Assembly: GCA_023400235.1 (NCBI GenBank) | Contig: JAEXFI010000035.1 | Coordinates: 1 to 64,000, forward strand | Origin: Bacillota bacterium | Lineage (GTDB): Bacteria; Bacillota; Clostridia; Acetivibrionales; DSM-1351 | Direction of reading: 5' to 3' | Length of the DNA stretch: 64,000 nucleotides | Part shown: positions 27,276 through 36,220 of the stretch, one piece after another | Position numbering within the stretch: the first letter of the stretch is position 1 | Layout of the letters: each line of letters opens with the position of its first letter | The notes under the pieces: generated by a model | Seen by the model: only the letters and a program-made list of their open reading frames with translations | Databases searched by the model: none | Told to the model about the DNA's origin: nothing | Translations under genes and position numbers: made by a program

Positions 27276-28415
27276 ATGACAAAGGCAAAGCTTATAAAAG
27301 CCCTCTGTATAACGGCAGCGTTGGCTTTCATGACCACAGGCACATACGCGGCGGGAGCTCCCGTGCTGAAAATTGACGGGAAGCAGGTTCCCGAAGCCCT
27401 TAAGGAAATCAATGGGAAGCAGTATGTGCTGGTGGACAGTCTTAAAAACAATCTGGAGGGCATAAGCATTACCGGCAGTGGCGGTAATGTTGAAATCAAC
27501 ACGGATACCAATAAAATTTCAAATATAATCAAGCAGGTAAGTCCCTCGGTGGTGGGAATCATCGGGAAATTGAAGGAAAGCAGCTATGATTACAGCGATT
27601 ATACGGATAATCTGATTTTCGGAACAGGTGTCATATACAGAAGTGACGGTTATATTGTAACCAACGCACATGTTGTAAAGGATATGGATTCCATCGTGGT
27701 GGTGCTGTCCGACAGCAAGGCGTATAAAGCCCGTTTAAAGGCCATAGATGAAAGTCTTGACCTGGCAGTGATCAAAATAGACAAGGGCGGACTTAAGCCT
27801 GCGGTTTTCGGAAATATGTCCTCGGTTGACGTAGGACAGGAGGTAGTTGCCATAGGAACTCCTCAGTCCTTTAATCTGAGAAACTCTGCAACAAGAGGTA
27901 TAATCAGCGGAATGAACCGCTCAACGGACGGAGAATACAGGTTTATTCAGTCTGATGCGGCAATAAACGGCGGGAACAGCGGAGGGCCCCTGGTAAATAT
28001 GAAGGGTCAGGTTATAGGAATAAACTCAGTAAAGCTTGTGGGCTTTGGTGTAGAAGGTCTTAACTTCTCAATCCCCGTGGATACGGTCAGGTATGCAATA
28101 GACCATTTTGAAAGGTTCGGAAAGATCAAGAGACCGTATCTGGGAGTAGTGTTTTCCGAAAGCATAGCAGCACAGTACGGACTTCCAAGTGCCGTGGAAG
28201 GACTGACGGTAAGGGAGATCAAAGACGGTTCTCCTGCCTTGTCGTATGATATCCAGCCGGATGACAAGCTGGTGACTGTAAACGGGGTGAAGGTCAATTC
28301 AATCATTGACTACAATGAGGAGATGAAGAAGTATCTTCCCGGTGATAAAGCCGCCTTGAAACTGGTCCGGGACGGCAGGCAGGTTGTTGTAAATGTTGTT
28401 TTCGGCGAAAAATAA
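27276..28415 (+). CDS. HtrA/DegP-type S1C serine protease with PDZ domain, 379 aa
   Basis: A signal peptide (LIKALCITAALAFMTTGTYA) is followed by a short copper amine oxidase-like segment (KQVPEALKEINGKQYVLVDS). A trypsin-like domain follows, with the catalytic triad His in TNAHVVKD (near 130), Asp in LDLAVIKID (near 162) and Ser in NGGNSGGPLVN (near 233). A PDZ domain closes the protein (YLGVVFSES to DKLVTVNGVKV). It should be exported and degrade or refold misfolded envelope proteins. ATG 27276 lies two bases after the leader peptide stop. It is probably in an operon with the large exported protein that follows 24 bases later. Confidence 0.88.
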   Translation: MTKAKLIKALCITAALAFMTTGTYAAGAPVLKIDGKQVPEALKEINGKQYVLVDSLKNNLEGISITGSGGNVEINTDTNKISNIIKQVSPSVVGIIGKLKESSYDYSDYTDNLIFGTGVIYRSDGYIVTNAHVVKDMDSIVVVLSDSKAYKARLKAIDESLDLAVIKIDKGGLKPAVFGNMSSVDVGQEVVAIGTPQSFNLRNSATRGIISGMNRSTDGEYRFIQSDAAINGGNSGGPLVNMKGQVIGINSVKLVGFGVEGLNFSIPVDTVRYAIDHFERFGKIKRPYLGVVFSESIAAQYGLPSAVEGLTVREIKDGSPALSYDIQPDDKLVTVNGVKVNSIIDYNEEMKKYLPGDKAALKLVRDGRQVVVNVVFGEK

Positions 28416-28439
28416 TGTGAATGATGAGGATATGCTGCT

Positions 28440-30419
28440 ATGAACCTGAAATACTTTGACAAGCTAAAGAATCTGAAAAAAATTCTGGCAGGCTTGCTGC
28501 TGGTATCAGCCATACTGGCTGCCTGTCTGGCGAATACTTTTGCCGCAGACTCCGGCAAGCTGGTACTGGAGCTGACGGCCGGAAGTACCTCTGCGAAAAT
28601 TAACGGAGCCGTCTCCAGGGTTGAAAAGCCATATATCACCAATAAGTCAATTATGCTGCCCCTGGAGTGGTTTACCACAGCATTGGGAGCTGAGGTAAAC
28701 AAAAAAAGCGGCAGCATGACGGAAATTATCTATGGAGAAATGTCCGCCAGTATTACTGTTGGGAAAACCAATTATATATGCAATCAGGAGACTAAAAAGC
28801 TGCCGGTTGCGCCGGTTATTAAAAATAAAGCAACCATGGTTCCTTTGGAGTTTATTTTGCAGAGCTTTCCAGTAACCGGTACGGGTGATCTTAAAACGGG
28901 AAAAATAAGACTTGTCCTGGAGGATGACGGGGCACTTAGAGATTTGTCCTTCCTTACAGGAGGCATCAGCACTCCAAAGGTGGGAAACAGCTACTTTGGC
29001 TGGAGTCTGAGTGTTCCCGCCGGCTCAAGAATTGTTTCCAACAGCTTTAAGTCCGACAGAACGGGGATTACAAATGAAGGCAGAAGCCTGTATTTTGAGA
29101 TATACGCTGAGAGCAAAAAGGGCAGGAAGCTTTCTGAACTGTACAGTGACATACTGTACAACAGCACAGTGAGAAGCTCTAAAATGGATGTGAAGGCGGA
29201 TATCCCATACTTTCAGTACACCAGACTGACAGAATACGATGAAGCTCTCAGGGTAAAAGTTTTTGACAAGGGAGACTATTTTTACTATCTGACAATAAAC
29301 TGTTACGATAATTCTGTAAGTCCTGAAAAACTGCTGACAGACAAATACTATGAAAATATAGTCAATTCCTTTAATCTTGGATATAAGGGAGCGGTTAAGG
29401 GTGTTGAGGACCTATCCAGGATAAGGCAGGGGAAGGCCGGCTTCTACAATTATATATCGCTGAGTCTTGATTCAAAATACCTGCCCTGGTCAATGAACGT
29501 TCCTGCAAGCTGGGACAGAGTACTGGCAAATGAGGACCCCATGTCCACCTGCCTGGGACTGGACAGCACCCATTACATGAAGGTTACCATGAACACCCTG
29601 GGTGAAAGCGAAAGCCTTGATGAATACGTGGACAAAATTGTTGAAAAGTACAAGACCTATTTCAATCCAGCGGTATTTAAATTTATGCAGGACGGTTATG
29701 AGAAAGTGGCAGGTGCTGATGCCAGAACCTTGAGATTTGAAATCAGGCAGGGAAACAAGACCTATACTATTGACGAATTTTATTTCCTGCAGGGAGATTT
29801 CGTATATGAAATAACAGTGAAGATACCTGAAAATGAACATGACAAGCTTATTGAGCAATTTAACGAAACCATAAATCAAATGAGCTTTTATTCCATTGAT
29901 GAAGACCGGTTTAAAAGTGATTATGAGAAATTTAATGCAAGAAACCTGGGTATCAGGGTAGCTCAGCAGGATAGCCCTTTTGAATATATTAACAAGACCT
30001 TCAAATGGAGCTTTAATATTCCTGGCTACTGGACCAAGTCAGGGTCCGGGGAGGACAGCAGCGTAACCTTTAACAACCCCAACTCAAATGCAAGTGTAAT
30101 GGTTTATTCCCAGGAGAGTTCAACGCTGTCAAAAAGCCTGCCTGATGAAGAAAGGTTCGGCATTATGAAAACTCTCAGAAAGGTATACACGGCAACTCCG
30201 GTTCAGTCCACGGCAAGTGAAAAGGGTCTCCAGATCAGAGTATATACCTATAAGGTTGAAAGTGAAGAAAAGGATTTTTTTGCTGCTGTGACCTGCTACT
30301 GTTTTGAGGCCGGAGGCAATTCCTACTGTTATGTTACTGTCTTGCCTGAGCTTACTGCCACCCATGATGCAAGCAGAGAAGCAGGGGAAATATGGAATTC
30401 CTTTAAAACCTTAAATTGA
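28440..30419 (+). CDS. exported protein with copper amine oxidase-like domain, 659 aa
   Basis: A signal peptide (KKILAGLLLVSAILAACLANTFA) precedes a copper amine oxidase N-terminal-like domain (ITNKSIMLPLEWFTTALGAE near residue 64, and NKATMVPLEFILQSFP). Three related segments of about 150 residues follow, each with a strand-rich start and an aromatic W(S/D/T) motif: FGWSLSVPAGSRI, LPWSMNVPASWDR and FKWSFNIPGYWTK. These repeated PsbP/PsaD-like modules suggest surface or ligand binding; no enzyme motif is visible. It lies just after htrA, so they are likely co-expressed, perhaps with quality control of this protein by the protease. The ribosome binding site is weak. Confidence 0.65.
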   Translation: MNLKYFDKLKNLKKILAGLLLVSAILAACLANTFAADSGKLVLELTAGSTSAKINGAVSRVEKPYITNKSIMLPLEWFTTALGAEVNKKSGSMTEIIYGEMSASITVGKTNYICNQETKKLPVAPVIKNKATMVPLEFILQSFPVTGTGDLKTGKIRLVLEDDGALRDLSFLTGGISTPKVGNSYFGWSLSVPAGSRIVSNSFKSDRTGITNEGRSLYFEIYAESKKGRKLSELYSDILYNSTVRSSKMDVKADIPYFQYTRLTEYDEALRVKVFDKGDYFYYLTINCYDNSVSPEKLLTDKYYENIVNSFNLGYKGAVKGVEDLSRIRQGKAGFYNYISLSLDSKYLPWSMNVPASWDRVLANEDPMSTCLGLDSTHYMKVTMNTLGESESLDEYVDKIVEKYKTYFNPAVFKFMQDGYEKVAGADARTLRFEIRQGNKTYTIDEFYFLQGDFVYEITVKIPENEHDKLIEQFNETINQMSFYSIDEDRFKSDYEKFNARNLGIRVAQQDSPFEYINKTFKWSFNIPGYWTKSGSGEDSSVTFNNPNSNASVMVYSQESSTLSKSLPDEERFGIMKTLRKVYTATPVQSTASEKGLQIRVYTYKVESEEKDFFAAVTCYCFEAGGNSYCYVTVLPELTATHDASREAGEIWNSFKTLN

Positions 30420-30445
30420 TATCTATAGCTTGGTATAACTATAAT
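30416..30445 (+). promoter_or_regulatory. candidate promoter of rarA
   Basis: TTGATA at 30416-30421 overlaps the preceding stop codon. An 18-base gap leads to a perfect TATAAT at 30440-30445. Confidence 0.45.
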
Positions 30446-30528
30446 TTAATGCAACTATGATATGATGTAACTAAAATTGACAGTTTAGACAATATTCCTG
30501 CACTACTGCAATAACCTTAAGGAGTAAT

Positions 30529-31818
30529 ATGAGAGAAAAAATAGAACCTCTGGCATACCGGATGTCCCCACGGACAATTGAAGAATTTGTGGGGCAGGAT
30601 CACATAGTGGGCAAGGATAAAATGCTGTACCGCATGATTAAAGCCGACAGGATTACATCCATCATACTCTATGGGCCTCCAGGTACGGGAAAGACGTCCC
30701 TGGCCAGAATTATTGCCAATACAACCCAAGCCAGCTTCGAGAAACTCAACGCCGTCACCTCGGGAGTTGCAGATATCAAGCGGATAGCCGCGGACACAAG
30801 AAATCCCATGCTCAACCCAAAGGGAAGGACGGTTTTGTTCATCGATGAAATACACCGCTTTAACAAATCCCAGCAGGACGCCCTCCTGCCATTTGTGGAG
30901 GATGGTTCAATAGTACTCATAGGTGCTACCACCGAAAACCCTTTTTTTGAAGTAAATAAGGCTTTGATATCCAGGTCTACGGTTTTTATGCTGAAGCCCC
31001 TTGAAGAAAAGGATATAAGAAAGCTGCTGTCAGCTGCAATAGAAGACAAGGAGAGAGGTCTTGGAAACTTCAGCATCAATATTGAAAAGGCCGCTCTGGA
31101 TTACCTGAGCCAGGTTTGCTCAGGGGATGCACGTACAGCCCTGAATTCCATTGAACTGGCTGTGCTCACCTCTGATTTGAATGAAAACGGCTCTCTGGAT
31201 ATTACTTTGAATACCATAGAAGAATGTGTCCAAAAGAAGGCCATCCGTTTTGATAAGAATGGAGAGGAGCACTATGATAATATCAGTGCCTTTATAAAGT
31301 CCATGAGAGGAAGCAGTCCGGATGCCGCAGTATTTTATCTGGCCAGAGCTTTGTATGCGGGTGAGGATGCGGAGTTTCTCGCCAGAAGAATAATCATATG
31401 CGCCTCGGAGGATGTGGGTATGGCCAATCCCACCGCATTGCAGGTGGCTGTTGCTGCAGCTCAGGCCGTAAAGATGATTGGAATGCCGGAGGCCAGGATT
31501 ATACTGGCACACGCTGCGGTTACAGTGGCGTGCAGTCCCAAATCCAATTCGGCCTATATGGCTGTCAACAAAGCCCTGGCTGATGTTGAGTCTAAAAATA
31601 CCGGCAGTGTACCCATGCACCTTCGCAATGCCGCTGCCAAGGGCATGGAGCAGTTAGGCTATGGACAGGGCTACAAATACGCCCATGACTATAAAAATAA
31701 TATAGTAAAGCAGGAGTTTTTCCCGGAGGAAATGAAGGGAACCCTGTATTATCACCCTACGGCAAATGGCTATGAAGCCAAAATAAAAGATTGGTTGGAG
31801 AAATGGAGAGATCAGTAA
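30529..31818 (+). CDS. rarA: replication-associated recombination protein A (RarA/MgsA AAA ATPase), 429 aa
   Basis: A clamp-loader-like AAA+ ATPase. Walker A is YGPPGTGKTSLARI near residue 48 and Walker B is VLFIDEIHRFNKSQQDALLP near 102. Sensor 1 is IGATTENPFF, and the C-terminal tetramerisation domain includes FYLARALYAGEDAEFLARR and YKYAHDY. It acts at stalled replication forks with SSB. AAGGAG lies before ATG 30529. Its TAA overlaps the ATG of the next small membrane protein gene. Confidence 0.95.
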   Translation: MREKIEPLAYRMSPRTIEEFVGQDHIVGKDKMLYRMIKADRITSIILYGPPGTGKTSLARIIANTTQASFEKLNAVTSGVADIKRIAADTRNPMLNPKGRTVLFIDEIHRFNKSQQDALLPFVEDGSIVLIGATTENPFFEVNKALISRSTVFMLKPLEEKDIRKLLSAAIEDKERGLGNFSINIEKAALDYLSQVCSGDARTALNSIELAVLTSDLNENGSLDITLNTIEECVQKKAIRFDKNGEEHYDNISAFIKSMRGSSPDAAVFYLARALYAGEDAEFLARRIIICASEDVGMANPTALQVAVAAAQAVKMIGMPEARIILAHAAVTVACSPKSNSAYMAVNKALADVESKNTGSVPMHLRNAAAKGMEQLGYGQGYKYAHDYKNNIVKQEFFPEEMKGTLYYHPTANGYEAKIKDWLEKWRDQ

Positions 31819-32111
31819 TGATGAGAAGAGTATTGGCGTGGATATTGCTTGCAGGTTTTGTGCTTTTGTTGTTAAACATAGTGTTTTTTCATGTATTCCA
31901 GATGCAAAGCGCTGCGGTGTACGCAATAATTGCAGTTTGGTTTATATTTACAAACAAGCCTCTGCCCAGCAATAAGATAATTAAGACGGGAGAAAGTATG
32001 GGAGGGACAGGCCTTGAAAGCCTCTCAGAGACTCAGGAGGAGACAGGGGAGCTTCAGGAGGAACACAGCGAAACTGTACAAGAGTCATCAGAAAGTAATG
32101 ATTCAAAATAA
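31818..32111 (+). CDS. small membrane protein, 97 aa
   Basis: Two hydrophobic helices close together (VLAWILLAGFVLLLLNIVFF and AAVYAIIAVWFIFT) are followed by an acidic, Glu/Gln/Ser-rich C-terminal tail. ATG 31818 shares bases with the rarA stop (TAATG), and GGAGAG lies seven bases upstream, so the gene is translationally coupled to rarA. The family is not recognised. Confidence 0.6.
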   Translation: MMRRVLAWILLAGFVLLLLNIVFFHVFQMQSAAVYAIIAVWFIFTNKPLPSNKIIKTGESMGGTGLESLSETQEETGELQEEHSETVQESSESNDSK

Positions 32112-32260
32112 GCTCATATTCCATGTTTTTACGAGATTTGTGGAATAATTATTTTACCTCTGCAAATACTATCAGGGAATAACTTCATGTACAGGGAATG
32201 TTTGCTGGAAGCATATTACATCAAATGAAAAGCATTCCTTTACAATGCCGGAGGTAAGAT

Positions 32261-32560
32261 ATGATAGTAGCAGTTCAGCCCAATATGACCCAGCTCTCAA
32301 ATGCATTGACCAGCCGGGGATACACAGTGGTGGATTTATATACTTACAGAAATCCTATTGATGCAGTAGTGTATGAGGGCAAGCGTTTTGATTTTTCAGC
32401 CATAACAGAAGAAAATACCGGCCTGACAATGAGCACCAGCAGCAAATCCAGCTATGGTGTTTTTATTGTCTGTGCAAACGGAAAGAGTATTGAGGAAATT
32501 GACTACATGCTGAAAACAAGGTGCTACAGCTCTTTTTTTGATTCAGCAGATAATTATTAA
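32261..32560 (+). CDS. YkuS-like (UPF0180) protein, 99 aa
   Basis: Small soluble protein. Its start (MIVAVQPNMTQLSNALTSRG) and the later SYGVFIVCANGKSIEEID resemble the UPF0180/YkuS family, whose members usually pair an N-terminal helix with short strands; their function is unknown. GGAGG lies seven bases before ATG 32261. It stands alone between rarA and the Fe-S block. Confidence 0.55.
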   Translation: MIVAVQPNMTQLSNALTSRGYTVVDLYTYRNPIDAVVYEGKRFDFSAITEENTGLTMSTSSKSSYGVFIVCANGKSIEEIDYMLKTRCYSSFFDSADNY

Positions 32561-32674
32561 CAATAAAATTTTACCAATTCCTTGTATAAATGTTGCTAAT
32601 TATACTTGAAATCCTTAAACCAATATGGTAACATCAATTAAAGTCTAGTAAATTAATTGGAATTAAGGTGATTA

Positions 32675-32777
32675 GCTTGAAAGACACATGTTGTGTGTCA
32701 AAGTGACTTTCAAGCAGCGAAAGCCACTGCGTGCCTTTCATTACTATTTGTGTACGCGCCATGCGCGTAGATGGGAG
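32675..32777 (+). repeat. leader-module repeat family A, copy 2 (upstream of iscR)
   Basis: A 9-base stem GCTTGAAAG/CTTTCAAGC (32675-32683 and 32707-32715) encloses GACACA/TGTGTC. A perfect hairpin TACGCGC CAT GCGCGTA (32753-32769) follows, then GGGAG. A short frame MKDTCCVSK (TTG 32677) ends at TGA where copy 4 has TGG. The frame then reads SESHCVPFITICVRAMRVDG and ends at TGA 32785, overlapping the iscR GTG. Confidence 0.65.
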
Positions 32778-32783
32778 ATTAGC

Positions 32784-33230
32784 GTGAAGGTATCAACAAA
32801 AGGAAGATATGGTCTTAGAGCTATCGTTGATCTTGCCGTCCATGACAAGGATGGGCAGGTATCTTTGAAATGTGTTGCGGAAAGACAAGGCCTTTCGGAA
32901 AATTATCTGGAACAGCTTTTTTCATCTTTGAAAAAATCAGGTCTGGTTAAAAGCATCAGAGGAGCTCAGGGGGGCTATTTACTTGCAAAGTCGGCTGAAA
33001 ACATTTCTGTTGGAGATGTGTTAAGATCTCTTGAGGGGACACTTTGCCCGGTAGACTGTATTGATCTTGAGATGCCCGTCAGTTGCGACAAGGCTGATTA
33101 TTGCGTCACGGCTACAGTTTGGGCCAAGCTGAGGGATAAGATAAACGAGGTTGTTGATTCTATTTCCATTGCTGACCTGGTTCTGGAGTATGAAAGCAAA
33201 ACAAAAAATGATTATATTTATTACATATAA
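32784..33230 (+). CDS. iscR: Rrf2-family transcriptional regulator, IscR-like, 148 aa
   Basis: An N-terminal winged helix (VSTKGRYGLRAIVDLAVHD, then AERQGLSENYLEQLFSSLKK and VKSIRGAQGGYLLAK) is typical of Rrf2 proteins. Cysteines in LCPVDCID and SCDKADYC could hold an Fe-S cluster as in IscR, although four rather than three lie in this loop. The start is GTG 32784 with GGGAG upstream; the longer frame is the leader repeat. Its place before iscS and iscU supports a role in sensing Fe-S status. A palindrome, ACCAATATGGT at 32619-32629, is a possible operator. Confidence 0.85.
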   Translation: MKVSTKGRYGLRAIVDLAVHDKDGQVSLKCVAERQGLSENYLEQLFSSLKKSGLVKSIRGAQGGYLLAKSAENISVGDVLRSLEGTLCPVDCIDLEMPVSCDKADYCVTATVWAKLRDKINEVVDSISIADLVLEYESKTKNDYIYYI

Positions 33231-33329
33231 TCCTGTTTTTTAAATATTTGTAAGGGTATATAATTAAGGAATGCTTGAGAACTGCTTCAACTATTCCTGG
33301 TGAAGTTATTATAAAAGGGAGTGTTCGAC

Positions 33330-34511
33330 ATGGGAAACAGAATTATTTACTTGGATCACGCAGCAACCACATATGTTAAGCCGGAAGTATTCGAGGCAAT
33401 GAAGCCTTACTTTACTGAACATTTTGGAAATGCTTCTTCTATATATAGCCTTGGACGTGAAAGCAAAAAAGCTGTTGAAGAAGCAAGGGAAAAAGTAGCT
33501 AAGGCGTTGAAGGCCGAAGCGAGAGAGATATATTTCACAGGTTCCGGCAGTGAAGCCGACAATTGGGCGGTAAAGGGAGTGGCAGCTGCCAACAGGAAGA
33601 AGGGCAATCACATCATTACATCTGCCATAGAGCATCCGGCAATTATGAACGCATGCAAATCCCTGGAGAGCCAGGGATTTGAAGTTACTTATCTCCCGGT
33701 GGACAGCGACGGAGCCGTTTCACTTGAGGATTTGAAAAAAGCCATCAAGGATACAACTATTCTCATAAGCATAATGTTTGCAAACAATGAAATCGGAACT
33801 ATTCAACCAATACAGGAAATAGGAGCCCTTGCCCGCGAAAAAGGCATATTATTTCATACGGATGCTGTACAGGCGGTGGGAAATGTAGATATTGATGTAA
33901 ACAAGCTGAACATCGACCTTCTTTCTCTTTCAGCCCATAAGTTTTATGGCCCAAAAGGTGTAGGCGCTTTATATGTTAAAAAGGGAGTGAAGATTACTTC
34001 CTTTATACATGGAGGAGCGCAGGAGAGAGGTAAGAGAGCCAGTACCGAGAACCTTCCGGGAATAATCGGTCTTGGTAAGGCTATAGAGCTTGCAGCAGAA
34101 AATATGGAAGAGTACAATAAAAAGCTTTTGGATTTAAGAGATAAAACAATAGAAGGACTTATGGCAAGAATACCTTATATCAGGCTCAACGGACATAGAA
34201 GCAACAGATTGCCCGGAAATGTGAATATTTCATTTCAATATATTGAAGGAGAATCCTTACTGCTGATGCTTGACATGCAGGGTGTATGCGGCTCCAGCGG
34301 CTCTGCCTGCTCTTCCGGCTCCCTGGATCCTTCCCATGTGCTTATGGCTATCGGCTTGCCCCATGAAATTGCACATGGCTCCTTGAGATTGACTTTTGGA
34401 GATGTAAATACCCAGGAGGATGTTGATTTTATACTGGAGGAAATACCGAAAATAGTCAGCAGATTAAGGGATATGTCTCCATTGTATGAAGCAGTTAAGA
34501 ACAAGAAATAA
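33330..34511 (+). CDS. iscS: cysteine desulfurase (NifS/IscS), 393 aa
   Basis: A PLP enzyme that takes sulfur from cysteine for Fe-S clusters and thiolation. It has the N-terminal YLDHAATTYVKPEV, the PLP-binding Lys near residue 203 in SLSAHKFYGPKGVG, and the sulfur-accepting Cys near 327 in CGSSGSACSSGSLDPSHVL. The two cysteines and two serines around it match the NifS-like group II loop of clostridia. GGGAG lies eight bases before ATG 33330; the GTG at 33321 is too close to it. iscU follows 56 bases on. Confidence 0.95.
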   Translation: MGNRIIYLDHAATTYVKPEVFEAMKPYFTEHFGNASSIYSLGRESKKAVEEAREKVAKALKAEAREIYFTGSGSEADNWAVKGVAAANRKKGNHIITSAIEHPAIMNACKSLESQGFEVTYLPVDSDGAVSLEDLKKAIKDTTILISIMFANNEIGTIQPIQEIGALAREKGILFHTDAVQAVGNVDIDVNKLNIDLLSLSAHKFYGPKGVGALYVKKGVKITSFIHGGAQERGKRASTENLPGIIGLGKAIELAAENMEEYNKKLLDLRDKTIEGLMARIPYIRLNGHRSNRLPGNVNISFQYIEGESLLLMLDMQGVCGSSGSACSSGSLDPSHVLMAIGLPHEIAHGSLRLTFGDVNTQEDVDFILEEIPKIVSRLRDMSPLYEAVKNKK

Positions 34512-34567
34512 TACAGGGTTAACCGTTAAACTATTTATATCTGTAACAGGAAAAGAGGTTATGTAAA

Positions 34568-35026
34568 ATGTATAGTGAAAAAGTTATGGACCATTTTTCA
34601 AATCCAAGAAATGTTGGAGAAATTGATGATGCAAATGGCGTGGGTCAGGTAGGAAACGCAAAATGCGGTGATATAATGAAGATGTACCTTAAAATTGAGG
34701 ATAATATTGTTGTAGATGCAAAATTCAAAACCTTTGGCTGCGGAGCAGCGGTAGCTACCAGCAGCATGGCAACCGAACTGGTTAAGGGCAAGACCGTGGA
34801 AGAGGCCATGAAGATCACAAACAAGGCTGTTGCCGAGGCTCTGGATGGTTTGCCGCCGGCAAAAATGCACTGCTCAAACCTTGCAGAAGAAGCTATAGCA
34901 GCAGCGTTGGAGGACTATAGAAGAAGGAATGGTCTGGCCGCAGATGAAAGTGTGGACTGTACTGGCTGCTGCAGCAGTTGTGGACACAGCCACGGACGTG
35001 AAGAGGATTTTGAGGACGAGGACTAA
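34568..35026 (+). CDS. iscU: Fe-S scaffold protein IscU/NifU N-terminal type, 152 aa
   Basis: The scaffold on which IscS sulfur and iron are assembled. The three ligand cysteines are at NAKCGD (near residue 35), FGCGAA (near 58) and MHCSN (near 101). The core ends near residue 120. A tail follows that is unusual for IscU, rich in Cys, His and acidic residues (CTGCCSSCGHSHG, then EEDFEDED), and may bind metal. AAAAGAGG lies ahead of ATG 34568. It is followed by a strong terminator that partly separates it from mnmA. Confidence 0.93.
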   Translation: MYSEKVMDHFSNPRNVGEIDDANGVGQVGNAKCGDIMKMYLKIEDNIVVDAKFKTFGCGAAVATSSMATELVKGKTVEEAMKITNKAVAEALDGLPPAKMHCSNLAEEAIAAALEDYRRRNGLAADESVDCTGCCSSCGHSHGREEDFEDED

Positions 35027-35068
35027 TATTTATTTTAATTAATATTGACTTTAATGAATAATTCAAAA

Positions 35069-35111
35069 GGTTAAATAATAAATGCAGGATGTTATTATTT
35101 AGCCTTTTTTT
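35069..35111 (+). terminator. terminator between iscU and mnmA
   Basis: GGTTAAATAATAA pairs with TTATTATTTAGCC, with one G-U pair, followed by seven T residues. It would limit transcription into mnmA. Confidence 0.75.
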
Positions 35112-35126
35112 ACAGGAGATTGACTG

Positions 35127-36206
35127 ATGGCTTCAAAAAAGGTTATGCTCGGTATGAGCGGCGGCGTAGACAGTTCTGTTGCAGCCGCCATTTTATTGCG
35201 GCAGGGTTATGAGGTAATAGGAGTGACATTGCAAATATGGCAGGATATGGACGAGGAGGCCAAAAAGTCGGAAGGCGGCTGCTGTTCCCTTTCTGCTGTG
35301 GATGATGCCAGAAGAGTGGCAAATAAGCTTGGAATACCTTATTATGTGCTGAATTTTAAAGATATTTTCAATAAGACGGTCATAGAATACTTTAAGGAGG
35401 AGTACTTTAAAGGACGTACTCCAAACCCGTGCATCGCATGCAACAGGCATGTCAAGTGGCAGGCCATGCTGGACAAGGCCGTAGCCATGGGAATTGACTA
35501 TATTGCCACCGGACATTATGCCAAGGTTGTTAAGGATTCTGCATCAGGAAGATACATTCTTAAGAAATCCGTCACCGACAGGAAGGACCAGACCTATGCC
35601 CTGTACAATCTGACACAGGAGCAGCTGAGCAGGACCTTGATGCCTGTGGGTGACTATTCAAAGGAACAGATCAGGGAAATTGCAAAGGAAATAGGCTTAT
35701 CTGTTGCAACAAAGCCCGACAGTCAGGAAATCTGCTTTATCAGCGACAATGATTATGGAAGGTTTTTAAGCGAAAACAGTCCTAAAAAAATAATTCCCGG
35801 AAAATTTGTGAACACCAATGGAAAGGTTTTAGGCAACCACAAAGGCATAGTACACTATACGGTAGGCCAGAGGAAGGGGCTTGGAATAGCCTTTGGAAAG
35901 CCAATGTTTGTTGTAGCTCTGGATGCTGAAAATAACAGGGTGATTCTGGGGGAGGACAGTGAGGTTTTTTCGGACACACTTACTGCCTCCGACCTGAATT
36001 TTATTTCAATGGAAGGCCCTTATGACGGCATGAGAGTAAATGCAAAAATCCGCTATTCCGCAAAGGAGGCGCCGGCAACTATATGGTTGATGGGCGAAAG
36101 GCAAATCAGAGTTGTATTTGATACCCCTCAGAGGGCCATAACACCTGGACAGTCCGTGGTTTTCTATGACGGAGATGTGGTGGTAGGCGGAGGAACTATA
36201 GATTAG
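35127..36206 (+). CDS. mnmA: tRNA-specific 2-thiouridylase MnmA, 359 aa
   Basis: It thiolates U34 of Lys, Glu and Gln tRNAs. The ATP pyrophosphatase loop is MLGMSGGVDSSVAAA near residue 6. The first catalytic Cys is in NPCIACNRHVKW (near 102), and the second in SQEICFISDNDYGRF (near 200). The C-terminal beta-barrel region (KGIVHYTVGQRKGLGI onward) is complete. It sits behind the desulfurase that can feed it sulfur, but after a terminator. The GNAT gene follows 14 bases later. Confidence 0.96.
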   Translation: MASKKVMLGMSGGVDSSVAAAILLRQGYEVIGVTLQIWQDMDEEAKKSEGGCCSLSAVDDARRVANKLGIPYYVLNFKDIFNKTVIEYFKEEYFKGRTPNPCIACNRHVKWQAMLDKAVAMGIDYIATGHYAKVVKDSASGRYILKKSVTDRKDQTYALYNLTQEQLSRTLMPVGDYSKEQIREIAKEIGLSVATKPDSQEICFISDNDYGRFLSENSPKKIIPGKFVNTNGKVLGNHKGIVHYTVGQRKGLGIAFGKPMFVVALDAENNRVILGEDSEVFSDTLTASDLNFISMEGPYDGMRVNAKIRYSAKEAPATIWLMGERQIRVVFDTPQRAITPGQSVVFYDGDVVVGGGTID

Positions 36207-36220
36207 GAGGGCTGACCGCT

